Below are positions 11,844 through 22,747 of a stretch of 64,000 nucleotides of DNA, piece by piece. The DNA is from Agaricus subrufescens. Lineage: Eukaryota > Basidiomycota > Agaricomycetes > Agaricales > Agaricaceae. The notes beneath the pieces are model-generated. The model saw only the letters and a list, made by a program, of their open reading frames with translations, had not been told where the DNA came from and made no database searches. Numbering within the stretch: position 1 is the stretch's first letter; every line of letters begins with the position of its first letter. The stretch is from positions 3,038,001 through 3,102,000 of the forward strand of contig CM057058.1 in the NCBI GenBank assembly GCA_029945375.1. Reading direction: 5' to 3'. The position numbers and the translations under genes are program-made.

Positions 11844-13977
11844 ATGGCTCAGCACATCGGTACGTTCGACATGCAGAACTCCCGGAACATAGTTATAAAT
11901 AATCTCCTCGGTAGCTCTTTTGTCGGTATATGACAAGACTAACCTTCTAGATCTTGCCAAGGGTCTCTACGAATCAGGTGTGCGATTGTTAGGGTCCGGA
12001 GGGACGGCAAAAAAAATTAGAGAGGCGGGAATTCCCATCCAGTTTGTCTTTTCTTCATAATACTGAAGTTTTTTTTTTCTTACAATGCCTGTACAGAGAT
12101 GTTTCCGACATCACGAAAGCTCCCGAAATGTTAGGTGGTCGTGTCAAGACCCTCCACCCTGCTGTTCACGGAGGTAAGATCTAGGCGATCTATGCACTAT
12201 ATACGATCGGAACTTTTTTGGCTTTCGTAGGTATCTTGGCGCGTTCGATCCCATCTGACCAAGCAGACCTCGAAGCACAATCTATCTCCGCGATATCTAT
12301 CGTGGTTTGCAACCTCTATCCCTTTACCGAAACTATCGCTAAACCTAATTGCACCCTTTCTGATGCAATCGAAGAGATCGATATTGGAGGAGTCACCCTC
12401 CTTCGTGCGGCTGCTAAAAATCACGCTCGGGTATCCATCTTATCTGACCCTGCTGATTACGATGGTTTCTTGACAAAGTGGAAAGAGCGAAATGGAGACG
12501 TTGGTGAGGGTGAGAGAGCGAAATTGGCGCTAAAAGCCTTTGAACAGACTGCGAGGTATGATGAAGCCATCAGTGGGTACTTCAGGGAACAGTATGCTTC
12601 GGCAGAGTTGAGCGCGGAGAAAAGAGTCGCGGACGTACAGAGGATGGCGCTTAGGTATGGAGCTAATCCTCATCAAAAACCTGCACAGGCGTTTGTGGAC
12701 GAGGGGAAACTACCGTTCAAGGGTAGGTAATTTATCTGGATAGTGTCTGCCGTTCATTAATGGTTGTTAGCCCTTTGCGGTTCGCCTGGTTACATTAACC
12801 TACTGGACGCCTTGAATTCTTATGCGCTGGTGAAGGAGCTACAAGAAGCCTTGAATCTTCCAGCTGCAGCATCCTTCAAGCATGTATCTCCTGCTGGCGC
12901 GGCCGTTGGCATCGAGCTCGATGAAACCGAAAAAAAGGTGTACGGCGTTGACGATCTAAAGGAGCCACTGACGCCTCTTGCGGCTGCATATGCCCGTGCT
13001 CGCGGTACGGTCACTATTGCTTATCGTCTAGCTTAAGCCAATGTTAATAGAATAATTATCCAGGTGCCGATCGTATGTCTTCTTTCGGAGACTTTGTCGC
13101 CCTCTCGGCTCCTTGTGATCTCGCGACTGCTCGCATTATCTCTCGAGAGGTTTCTGACGGGATAATCGCTCCTGGATATTCACCTGAAGCCCTTGAAGTT
13201 CTCCGTAAAAAGAAGTCCGGAAAGTATTGTGTACTTGAAGTTTGTCTAGAGTTATCTCCTGCATACGATCTGTTCATGATCTGACGAACATTTTAGATCG
13301 ACTCCACGTACAATCCTCCCCTCATTGAAACCAAACAAGTTTATGGTATCTCCCTTCAACAAAAGCGCAATAATGCCAAAATCGACTCTACATTGTTCTC
13401 GAATCTCGTTTCCAAAAATAAAGATCTCCCACCGCAGGCTATCACGGATCTAATCGTAGCCACCCTCGCCCTCAAATACACTCAATCGAACAGTGTAGCT
13501 TACGCTTACCGTGGGGCTATTATCGGCATCGGTGCTGGACAACAATCGAGGATCCATTGCACCCGTCTCGCAGGGGGGAAAGCCGATCTATGGTGGCTCC
13601 GTCACCATCCTCGTGTCATTAATTTGCCTTTCAAAAAAGGAGTTAAGAGGGCGGATAAAGCAAATGCAATAGACTTGTATGTGTCCGGTGAAGAACTCGA
13701 AGGGTCGGAGAAGACCCACTGGGAATCATTGTTTGAGACCAAGGTGGAGGAATTGAAGGTGGAAGAGAAGCGAGAGTGGATTAAGAAGTTGGATGGGGTG
13801 GCTTGTTCCAGTGATGCGTTTTTCCCGTTCCCAGACAACGTTTACAGAGCGGGAAAGAGCGGTGTTAAGTATCTTTGTGCACCTGGTGGAAGTGTGATGG
13901 ATGCAGAGTGTATAAAGGCAGCGGATGAGCTAGGCATGGCATTTGCACATACTGAACTTCGGTTGTTCCACCACTAG
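11844..13977 (+). CDS. ADE17: bifunctional AICAR transformylase / IMP cyclohydrolase
   Basis: This enzyme does the last two steps of de novo purine synthesis: it formylates AICAR with 10-formyl-tetrahydrofolate and closes the ring to IMP. Exons 11844-11859, 11915-12041, 12097-12173, 12231-12722, 12771-13004, 13064-13239 and 13297-13977 give 600 residues, the usual size. The N-terminal cyclohydrolase domain has [15 protein letters not shown] and [16 protein letters not shown]. The transformylase domain has the Lys-His catalytic pair in [11 protein letters not shown], plus [21 protein letters not shown] and [20 protein letters not shown]. The first exon encodes only five full codons (MAQHI). 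One intron begins GTTTGT, a weak but accepted donor (13240). Nothing essential appears missing; likely functional in the cytosol. Confidence 0.96.
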
Positions 13978-14104
13978 AATGAATTCCGGAACTTGAATCT
14001 GGCATTCACGTGATATCATTAGGATATGCTCCTGACTGCTGGTCCTACTTAGAGTGGTGTCTGTGCGAATGCAATTGAGCAGGTGCTTCTTTCGTTCTCA
14101 GCGT

Positions 14105-14110
14105 TATAAA
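14105..14110 (+). promoter_or_regulatory. putative TATA box of the aldehyde dehydrogenase gene
   Basis: The hexamer TATAAA lies 33 bp before the chosen ATG at 14138. If it is a real TATA box, the transcript would begin very near the ATG. It would also exclude the upstream in-frame ATG at 14069, which would add a 23-residue basic leader. Confidence 0.35.
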
Positions 14111-14137
14111 CCCCACCCCGGCCTTTTCCCCCTCAGA

Positions 14138-16697
14138 ATGGCCCACTCTGCTACTATCACAATCGCTGCTTCCCGCAAGCAACTCACAGTCCCGACCGGA
14201 CTCTTTATCAATAATGAGTTCGTTCCCTCGGTTGAAGCCTCTCCGGAGATAATACAGTATATCCCGTATCTGATCTTACCTCGTTATCATTGTTCAAGCC
14301 AAGTTTAGAGCCATCAATCCTTCAAATGAAGAAGTCATCTGTTCTGTTGTATCTGGTAATGCATGCTGAATGACTCGAGTTGACTGCATAACGTTTGATT
14401 CTGACTCTACAAGCGTCTCCTCGAGATATTGACGTCGCTGTCAAAGCAGCTCGCCAAGCTTTCCAAAAGACCTGGGGAAAGAATGTTACCGGGTTCGAGA
14501 GATCTAGACTGATCAATAAACTCGCCGATCTTATCGAACGTGATCAGCAAGAGCTTGCCGAACTAGAAGCTCTGAACAATGGGAAGCCGGTCAAGATTGC
14601 GAGGAACGCTATTCATCCAGTAGCCTCTGATCCTAATTGACATCCTTACTCTAGGGATTTTGACATTGGCGATACCGTTCAGTGCTTCCGTTACTATGCT
14701 GGTTGGGCAGACAAGATCATTGGGCAGGTAAGCACTTGCCCAGATTATGTGCTCGCTACTTCTCACCTTTTATTCGTCGTAACTCGATGATCGCCATCAG
14801 AGCCTTGAAGTAGACAATAAGACTAAATTAGCATTCACTCGCCAGGATCCAATTGGAGTCTGTGGTCAAATGTGAGTGATGTATTTTGACAACGAAGCTC
14901 GGGCTTTACCCCCATAACCCCCATAGAATTCCATGGAACTATCCCATCATGATGTGGTCAGTACCTCTAGTCAATCCATCATGTCATCGTTCTCATCAAC
15001 TAGGTGATACGCCAGGGCTTGGAAGGTGGCACCTGCCCTGGCTGTTGGCTGTACAATTGTCATGAAGCCCTCGGAATTGACTCCCCTGACTGCCCTGGTA
15101 TGGCTACTCCAAAAATTTACACGGATCTTTCCTTAGCTCGTTTAGAAACTCTCTGAGTTAGTCAGGGAAGCTGGGTGAGAAGCTGTCTTTCATCTCACGA
15201 TACCAATGATTGACGTCTATTGTATCTAAAGGTTTCCCCCCGGTGTAGTGAATACCGTCCCGTCATACGGTCATGTTGGGGGTGCAGCCCTAGCCGCTCA
15301 TCCTGACGTCGACAAAGTGGCATTCACAGGATCTACCATCACTGGACGTAAGATCATGGAAGCAGCCGCGAAGAGCAATTTGAAGAAAGTAAGCATCTTT
15401 CGGGTCGCCCATTTCGTGGTCACACTGAGCCCTGGTCACAGGTATCTTTAGAACTAGGCGGGAAATCCCCTCATTTGATCTTTGAATCGGCAGATCTGGA
15501 ACAAGGTATGGCGCTGATTCGGGCTTTCCTAAGGCTCCCTCTTTTGTCATTTTCTTAAAATACTCTGGGCCTCTCGCATCTAACCTCTCCGAAATCCGCT
15601 TTTTGCTGATGGCCGTATCAGCCGCTAGTTGGGCTGCCTTAGGAATATGTTACAACACAGGGCAAGATTGTACAGCCGGTTCTCGTGTATACGTTCAAGA
15701 ATCAATCTATGACAAATTCATCAGCCTTCTTACGGCCAAACTTAAGGCTACGATCATAGGTGACGGATTTGACGAGAACTCCACTGGCGGTCCCATTGTA
15801 GGTCATGAGGCTTTCAGTATCAGAATTCAAATTTAAATGCATATGATTCAGATTTCCAAGGGGCAGTACGACCGTGTATGGAGTTATATCGAAGCAGGCA
15901 AGAAAGAGGGGGCCACACCCATACTTGGTGGCGTTAAAAGAGCTGGCAAAGGCTTTTATGTCGATCCAACAAGTAGGTGCTCCAATGAAAGAAAATCGAT
16001 TGCCGACATTCACGGTCGCTCCTAGTCTTCACCGACATTCGTCCTGATATGAAAATAGTATGGCTCTTTATCATTTTATATTCCACTTGATAGATGTTAA
16101 CTTGATTGATTAAAAGGTCAAAGAAGAGGTATATTTTAATCTGAATCTGTTCAAATTTTTTTGGTGCACGTGAACTCATACCAGATCACAGATTTTCGGT
16201 CCCGTCCTTTCGGTGGGTAAGTTCAAGACAGAAGAAGAGGCGGTCACCCTCGCCAACGAGACAAATTATGGCCTGGGTGCAGGCGTCCACTCAGGTGAGT
16301 AGTCCCTGACAATCTCGATGTTGCAACTCATCAAGTCATTGCATCGTGCGTTTTTATGATCCAGGCGATGCTAACCAATGCATGCGTGTTTCATCCAGCC
16401 TCGAGGCAGGTACCGTGAGTGTCATCTCATGTATCCTTTTTCGGTTCAACCACATTGCCGACCGACTGGGAAATATTTTGCAGGTTTGGGTAAACCAGTA
16501 CAACCTGTTAAACAACAATGTACCATTCGGCGGGAAAAAACAATCTGGCTTTGGTAAGTAAACCCCGGTTTCCACAAAGAATAGAACCCTGATGTCAACC
16601 ACAAGGTCGCGAGCTTGGTAGCCAAGCTTTAGAGGAATACACTTCTGTCAAAGCGGTGCACTGGAACTTCGGTGAAAAGGTCGATTGGCCACTTTGA
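14138..16697 (+). CDS. NAD(P)-dependent aldehyde dehydrogenase
   Basis: It oxidises aldehydes to acids. The spliced protein keeps the family landmarks: [10 protein letters not shown] near the start, [32 protein letters not shown], the nucleotide loop [14 protein letters not shown], the general base Glu in [12 protein letters not shown], the catalytic Cys in [22 protein letters not shown] and [14 protein letters not shown]. It resembles fungal cytosolic or mitochondrial ALDH1/2-like enzymes of about 500 residues. The gene has many introns. One exon is only 12 nt (16117-16128, encoding VKEE). One intron (14604-14654) starts with GA instead of GT; without removing it the frame breaks. The start was put at MAHSATIT because TATAAA lies 33 bp upstream; an ATG at 14069 would add MQLSRCFFRSQRYK, a possible mitochondrial leader. 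Confidence 0.92.
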
Positions 16698-17456
16698 ATT
16701 ATTCGGCCCCCCCATGCTTCGAGACCTATGCCCAAATAGTATATGGCAGTGTCTGTACCTTCTCTACGTGCCAACCTCAGAAATGAAAATCACCTACAGG
16801 GTCAAGCCTCAGTTTGTGATGGAGTTAATTTCTAATTGCTGTTTATTGTGTTACTGACCGTAATTTTACGTTTTGCGACATTTATGACCCTGGCTGGTCG
16901 TGGAGAGTCGAAAGTCCCAGATCTCGTAATGAATTCATACTATTGAATCTTGAGGCCCGATTGATCAGCGTGTTAGTCCATGGCCGCTGCCCTCGTAGAC
17001 TGCCCTCAGTAGGGCGACGCTCGAATGTAGATATGAGTATTCACCCTGAGATCAAAAAACGCCCTATGCTTGTTTTGGCCTCTACCCATATTGTTTGTCA
17101 TTCTGGCTCTCGGGAGTTGGCGTGAATGTTTGCCCAGGGATTCAGAATGAAGCTTCTCGCCGTTTGCCCGGGCTTCTGATTATTCCCAGAACTACCACCG
17201 CCACATGAGGTCACACATGACCGAGTTGACCGACTACAGTATTGCGCATATACTGCATTGTAGGTTTTATTGCGGTCAATCCTATGTCATTATATACTCA
17301 CAGATACTATTGTATTCAGGATCGGGAAGCATCGCACAAAACAAAAACTGAATTAGCCAAAAGACAGAAAAGAAAGACCCATCGATTACGACGCCAGAGC
17401 CGGTAGAATAAAAAATGTAAGTTACGGAATGGAGGGTTAGGTTGGTGGAGCGGGTA
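16698..17456. other. 759-bp intergenic stretch
   Basis: This lies between the convergent aldehyde dehydrogenase and short Zn2Cys6 genes. Only short open frames without family features are present. I see no RNA gene or repeat. Confidence 0.5.
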
Positions 17457-18262
17457 TTACTGAGGGTATTGGTATGGGCGGCTGACGAAACATTTACGAC
17501 ATCAGGTATGGCGCATCACTATGAAAATGGAAGTCTGACCCACCTGTTGCCTGGGACCGTAGAAGGGTCGCAATATACAACGCCACTCGGCTGCTCGTTT
17601 CTTGGGTAATAAGATGGGGTTGAATGTGCACCTTGAGAGGGTTCCTGCAGCGTGTTCACCGGATAATACATATTTTGGGGTATGACAGGGGTATGGGCGT
17701 CGGAGGTGAAGGAGTGTTGCACGTATGAGGAACTAGACGGTTGCGCAAAGGGATATGCACTGGGTGCTAGCCCTGCGCCCGTTGGTTGGGGGTAGGGCAG
17801 ACGAGAGTTTGATTGCATTACATATTGTCCTTGGCTCTGGCTTGACCAGTGCCCGGCGTCATAGGAGGGCTGGTAAAGATAATCGGGCGGCCTGCTTTGG
17901 GCCTGTCGATAAGCACTGAAAAACAGTCATTGAGGACTCATTGGACGGCAAACGGCGCTTGTGCTCACTTGGACGGCGCAGCGGATACACTGCTATTTTG
18001 GGATCGACTACTCGGCACAGAAGCCAGAGAGTGTGTAAATTGAGATGTGAATTTGTGCTCGGGTTCCGAAGTTACACGACTCTTGTCTTCGGCTACTGAC
18101 ACAAACTGGCAATCTGGTTTGTGATCGTGTTCGCATCGTTTGCATGGAGGAATACTATCTCTGTTCTCGCACTATTAAAGGCGTTCGTCAAACAGTTGCG
18201 CTACTAAGGGCGGCAACGTTACTTACCTTCAACTTACGAGCGCGGCAATTAGTGCAAGCCAT
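17457..18262 (-). CDS. short Zn2Cys6 zinc-cluster protein
   Basis: The first exon gives MACTNCRARKLK. After an intron with GTAAGT the next exon opens CENRDSIPPCKRCEHDH and continues to KPDCQFV. Together these give the six cysteines of a fungal Zn2Cys6 DNA-binding cluster at residues 3 to about 32. The rest is a Ser/Gln/Pro/Tyr-rich disordered tail (for example YAYPFAQPSSSS-like and YYPVNTLQEPSQ segments) ending in SRPYQYPQ with a stop at 17457. Splicing: exon breaks near 18228, 17968 and 17546. Length is about 200 residues, much shorter than typical zinc-cluster factors, and there is no fungal-specific transcription factor domain. It is probably a nuclear DNA-binding protein; its targets are unknown. 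Confidence 0.75.
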
Positions 18263-19046
18263 GTCGGAGCGTCGCTTTACTTTCTCTTGTCTGTCGGCAG
18301 AGGACGTCATGGTGATAGACTATTAGAGAGGGGGAGTGACTCGTTCCGCAAGGAATTATAACTGAAGTTGGATCAACATCGTTAACAGCATTGGTTGTGG
18401 TTTATATATCGCTGGTGGGAAATGAGTTTGGAGAAAAAAACGGACATGATGAGAACCAAGTCAAAAGCGTCTGTCTCCGTATCTGCCAAGTGTGGTGTTT
18501 CAACTTTCTACACGTGAAGAAGGCATGGATCCGAGGTATCTTACACCGCAGCGTTGGTCAGAACGCGGCAATGAAGCAATTCCAAATAGATAGAATGCCG
18601 GAACGTCTACGCGGCTTGACGTGTGCGCAGCAATCAGGATCCAGTCACAGCTGCATCAAAGGCGCAGACATCAAATAATTTTTCTGCAAGGCGCTCGAGG
18701 ATGGATCTGAGTCAGAGTCAAAAGAACCAGATTGGTTTGGTACGGATCTGAGATGCTGTGGGACTGAATTGGCTGAACAGCGTTTCATGATAAACCCACT
18801 TGGCTAAGCTCCAGATAATTGTGAGGGCGTCTGCTCTCTGCCCTGCCATTGGTCCCGACTTGCCGTCGTTGTAGGTGCCAGAGTCCATTTTCTCAATCAA
18901 TCTATGGTACCTTCCTGTTTCGATGCACGAGCTTACCCTGATTGTCCCTCATCTCATTCATGGGAGATTGGGTTTGACTTGAGGCTGTCTTTCGGGTGCA
19001 GGTTTTAATACAGCTTTGATAGATGATACACACAGAAGACACGAAA
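18263..19046. other. 784-bp intergenic stretch
   Basis: It contains the upstream region of the short zinc-cluster gene and the 3' flank of the proteasome gene. Short open frames on both strands show no family features, and no RNA gene is visible. Confidence 0.45.
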
Positions 19047-20015
19047 TTACAATGCAAGGTAGTCGCGAACCTCCTCCTCCGTAAGTTTTCGGAACGTTGG
19101 CTTTGGCCGGATGTTAGGACCAACGGCGCTCGACTCTAGTTCTTCCGGTGTCGGCACTGTCACAACTCCGATCTCAATCGTCTTCTCGGTCATTTGTCCT
19201 TCGAATCCCTCTTTCAATGTCAGTAACGCTGTATGGATGGCGTCCTCTAAACTTATATCGTCGTTGTATCTGGTGATGGCATACTTAGGTGACAGATAGA
19301 TGATGAGGGCATTGATTCTCACCGCTTCTCCAAGAACGTTTTTGCATTGACCATATTCTTTCCAATCGCACTAGCCTTCCACGCCCAGAATGATCCCGAT
19401 GGGTCTACCTGGTATAATGACGGGCCGCGATTGATGTCCCAACCAGCGACTAGTAAGGAAACACCGAACGGTCGGACACCACTGAGATAGTGGATCAGAT
19501 AGTGTAACTCAAAAAGATGTCGAGCGGCCTACCCAGACTGTGTTGCCTGTTGCATCACGTTTGCGATCTCCTGTGTCAATACTCGCGTCGGCGGGTATTC
19601 ATTGTAAATTTTCCAGTAAGCCTGTGCACTCTTGCGTGCTCGGGTGACCAACACCCGGAAATCGGGACCCATGCCAGAGTATACGATGCCGATATTAGGG
19701 CATATGACTGCCACTTTGTCTACGACGGAATCATCGATGAGAATAGACGAGGTCTTCTTTTCCGTGGCGATGACAATGCCATTTGTTGCTAGTAGAATGA
19801 TGGGTGGATGTCTTGACTGCTAAACGAAGACCATGCACCTTTAATGCCTAGACTTGTCGTTCCCTGTGATACCGCAGCCAAAGCGTGCTCGATCTGAACG
19901 AGCTTGCCGCTCGGCGAGAAGACTGTGAGGGAGTAACTGGTGCCCGGTCAATAGATGCGGGGCGGGATGGGCGACGAGCTGGATACCTGTATGCACCGCC
20001 GTCCGCGTTGGCCAT
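19047..20015 (-). CDS. PRE8: 20S proteasome subunit alpha-2
   Basis: This is a structural alpha-ring subunit of the 20S proteasome. The first exon (19987-20015) encodes MANADGGAY. After the intron the protein reads [20 protein letters not shown] and [11 protein letters not shown], the alpha-subunit N-terminal signature. Later parts include [88 protein letters not shown] and a C-terminal EEVRDYLAL. The N-terminal Thr of active beta subunits is absent, as expected. YSPSGKL-type start, GPDFRVL and the [17 protein letters not shown] pair point to alpha-2 (PSMA2/Pre8) rather than other alpha subunits. Length is about 250 residues. The gene lies between the short zinc-cluster gene and the peroxiredoxin on the same strand. 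Confidence 0.93.
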
Positions 20016-20161
20016 GAAGAGAGAGAAGATGCGGTATGTCCGACTCCATGACGCGTCCAGGATATGATGTTTGTCTCTGTTGATTCTCACATCGCGTCGC
20101 GATCATCTTATCAGATACATTATCGAAAATACAGATTCGGGTATGTAACTACGCTGCATAT

Positions 20162-21137
20162 CTACACCTTGAAAGGCGTGGTCCTAAGGTAGGGCTGGAA
20201 GAAAACAGATTTAGTCTCCGTCTTGGCAAGCGGGGGTCACGTTAGCTGACCTTGTGGACAGTGTGGTGGGGGAACAGGACCTTGGCCTCATCGGCCGTGA
20301 CATTCGGGTGAATGATGACATCATCTCCCTTCTTCCAGTTGACGGGGGTGGTTATGCGGTTCTTATCACCGAGCTGCAAGGCTGGTCATGATCGTATTAG
20401 TTCGTCTGCATCAAGGGTTGGCTGGCTTACAATCCACAACACTTTTCTCATCTCGTCAGCCGCGCTCCATAACCAAGCTAGTACGAGACACATACCGGAT
20501 GATCTCATCAAAGTTACGCCCAGTAGAAGCGGGGTACGCGATCATCAGGCGAATGACCTTCTTCGGGTCGATAACGAAGACTGTACGGATCTGATGAGAT
20601 GCATGAGTCGATCGTCACTCTGTATATGACCAATGTAATCACAGTGAAGGGAAGACCCTTGGCGTCCCTGTTGGTCGCATCCTGGTAGTCCAACATATCA
20701 TATAGAGTAGAGATTTTCCTATCAGCATCTGCAATCTATAGAATGGAAAGTTTGACGTCCGGGAAAAGCATGCTTATGAGCACATACGATAGGGAACTGG
20801 ACGTCCGTGTGACCGAATTTAGATCCATACTCATTGATATCCTTCACCCAGGCGTGGTGATCCTCAAGGCCGTTGGCAGAAATGCCAATGAGCTTGACGC
20901 CACGTTGTTCAAAATCGGGGGTACGACGAGCGACCTCACCCAGCTCAGTGGTGCAAACAGGAGTGAAGTCTCCCGGATGAGAGAAGAGAATTGCCTGTAT
21001 GTAATTAGGGTCGCGACCCTTGTCAGTCAGCAAGGACTTACCCAAGAATTGCCAATCCATTCATGAAATCTGATTTTTCCAGTGGTAGTCTCAGCGTCAA
21101 AGTCGGGGGCAACATCACCGAGGCGGAGGGAAGGCAT
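20162..21137 (-). CDS. 1-Cys (Prx6-type) peroxiredoxin
   Basis: A thiol peroxidase that reduces hydrogen peroxide and alkyl hydroperoxides. The start MPSLRLGDVAPDFDAETTTG is in the first exon, followed by an intron with GTAAGT. The second segment has the peroxidatic Cys in SHPGDFTPVCTTELG, then KLIGISANGLEDHHAW and VQFPI. Further exons give ISTLYDMLDYQD, RTVFVIDPKKVIRLMIAYPA, STGRNFDEIIRVVDSLQL and VNWKKGDDVIIHPNVT. The last exon ends LRTTPFKV. The long C-terminal domain with the FDEIIRVVDSLQ and PVNWKKGDDV segments is typical of the Prx6 subfamily and separates it from 2-Cys enzymes. The length is about 225 residues. The N-terminus has no targeting sequence that I can see, so a cytosolic location is likely. 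Confidence 0.93.
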
Positions 21138-21288
21138 GATGACTTTACGATAGCTTTGCACTTGACTTGTAGGGAGATTAAATATGGGCCAAGCTTATTT
21201 TCGCACGCATTTGAAAAGTTGACGTGGTCATTGCGTGATGGATGACTACTTCTTACTATATTGAGAGACAGGGGTGGGGTCTCAGTAC

Positions 21289-22343
21289 TCAGTAGTAAGC
21301 AACCGCATGGAGGAGGTTGTGTGGGTGTCTCTCCTGCTGGCCCTGCAGTATCTTATCGATGTCTTCATCCAGGTCTTCCGCCGCATCAATCTGCATAATA
21401 TAGTGTCACTCATCCTACTTGGCATTCCTAAACCCAGGTCACTCACAGCCGCCGCGAGATCCAACATGGCCTTTCCCGCTATCAGGGCTTCTTCGTGGTT
21501 ATCTTTAATTTCCATGTTCACGACATGTACAGGCTTGTTAAACTCTCCTCCACGCGATAATAGGTCTACCGTAAATTCATCAGTCGCGTGCTCATGAATT
21601 ATTCCGCGCGTTTTACCATCACAAACCGCGTCAAAGCACCTTTCCTCACAGGTGATGACTACGTCAGCTACAGTCCTGTTATCCTGCCATCTTTCGGGAG
21701 CCAGTTTAATATGGCGATTTCTATCAAGCATTTGAAGGAGTCCATTAGCAGTATACCTGAATACCGAATGTTAGCATTTCTATGTTTTAGCAGGACGACC
21801 AGAGCCACCTACAGTCGAGGATCCTTTGAATTTAGTTCCTCATAGATAGCATTGTATGGTGTTCCGAAAGGATAGATGTTGGGCTTATCTATGGACGGCC
21901 CTGGTAGCCGCACAGCTGAGCCAGTGCCAGATGATATCACTCGGTAACCTGCTTTACTTGACAGATCTTCGATGTCAGGCAGAAAGCTCCACTGGGAAAG
22001 CCTAACGTACGATAAAACATAATGTCCTTCCATAGATCGATTCTAAGAACGGGTCAGAATCCGGTATATGTGATGATACTGTACCGACCTGATTGCTCGC
22101 ACACACGACACAGAAGAGAGGTCGAGGCCTAAATGAAGTGGATACCTCCACGCTATCAGAGCTTTCCGCATTCTTCAAAGGCGTTGGAGCGTCGGTCACG
22201 GGGGGATGCGATTCAGGTGCATGCACAGAATCTTCCACTTCCATTACAGAATCTACAACCAGTGCCTGTGATTGTGATTGTGGACGTTGTAAACGCGGGT
22301 CGGCGCGTGTCAGCCGGGGGTCGCGTGCTTTCCGAGGATCCAT
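21289..22343 (-). CDS. SSU72: RNA polymerase II CTD phosphatase SSU72
   Basis: This phosphatase removes phosphate from Ser5 of the RNA polymerase II C-terminal domain and belongs to the 3'-end processing machinery. The catalytic CX5R loop is CASNQNR, split by an intron after CASNQ. Then come [29 protein letters not shown] and [20 protein letters not shown]. The next exons give [18 protein letters not shown], a 50-nt intron that interrupts the Asp-loop region, then [20 protein letters not shown] and a C-terminal helix. The protein ends [10 protein letters not shown]. The N-terminal extension of about 75 residues is disordered and begins with repeats of DPRL ([20 protein letters not shown]). 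The start is the only ATG that includes this extension; a later start is possible. Confidence 0.93.
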
Positions 22344-22747
22344 TCAGAGTGTTTATTAGATCGAAAACTGAGAGATTGGATTGAGTAACGATCTAAACCA
22401 GTACGCGACACGAGCGGAAGTAGAGCCTCAGCAGTATCCAGAACATCCGGTCTTCCTTATGACCCATGCAAAAGCACAAGCAGTGAGAAATTTGAGGGTC
22501 ATTAAGACCCCACTCTGAATCATCCTAGGTCAGGCAGTGGCTTTAATATCTCACCTTGTTAACGGTTGATTTTGGCTCTTGACAAAGGAAGGTGGCGAAA
22601 CGCAAGTCGGGCGTCACAAACACGTACAAACTTGTCGACCAAAAAGGATCAACAGCTTCTTTTAGCCGGTGTAAGTATTCTTTGGATCTTCTCAGACGGA
22701 AGTTGACCCAGAGTACACAGCCTTTGCTGGTCGACCCCGTTGCTGGA
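22344..22747. other. 404-bp divergent intergenic region, SSU72 / F-box gene
   Basis: The open frame of the F-box gene extends back to 22592 but has no ATG before 22748. No TATA box or repeat stands out. Confidence 0.4.
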
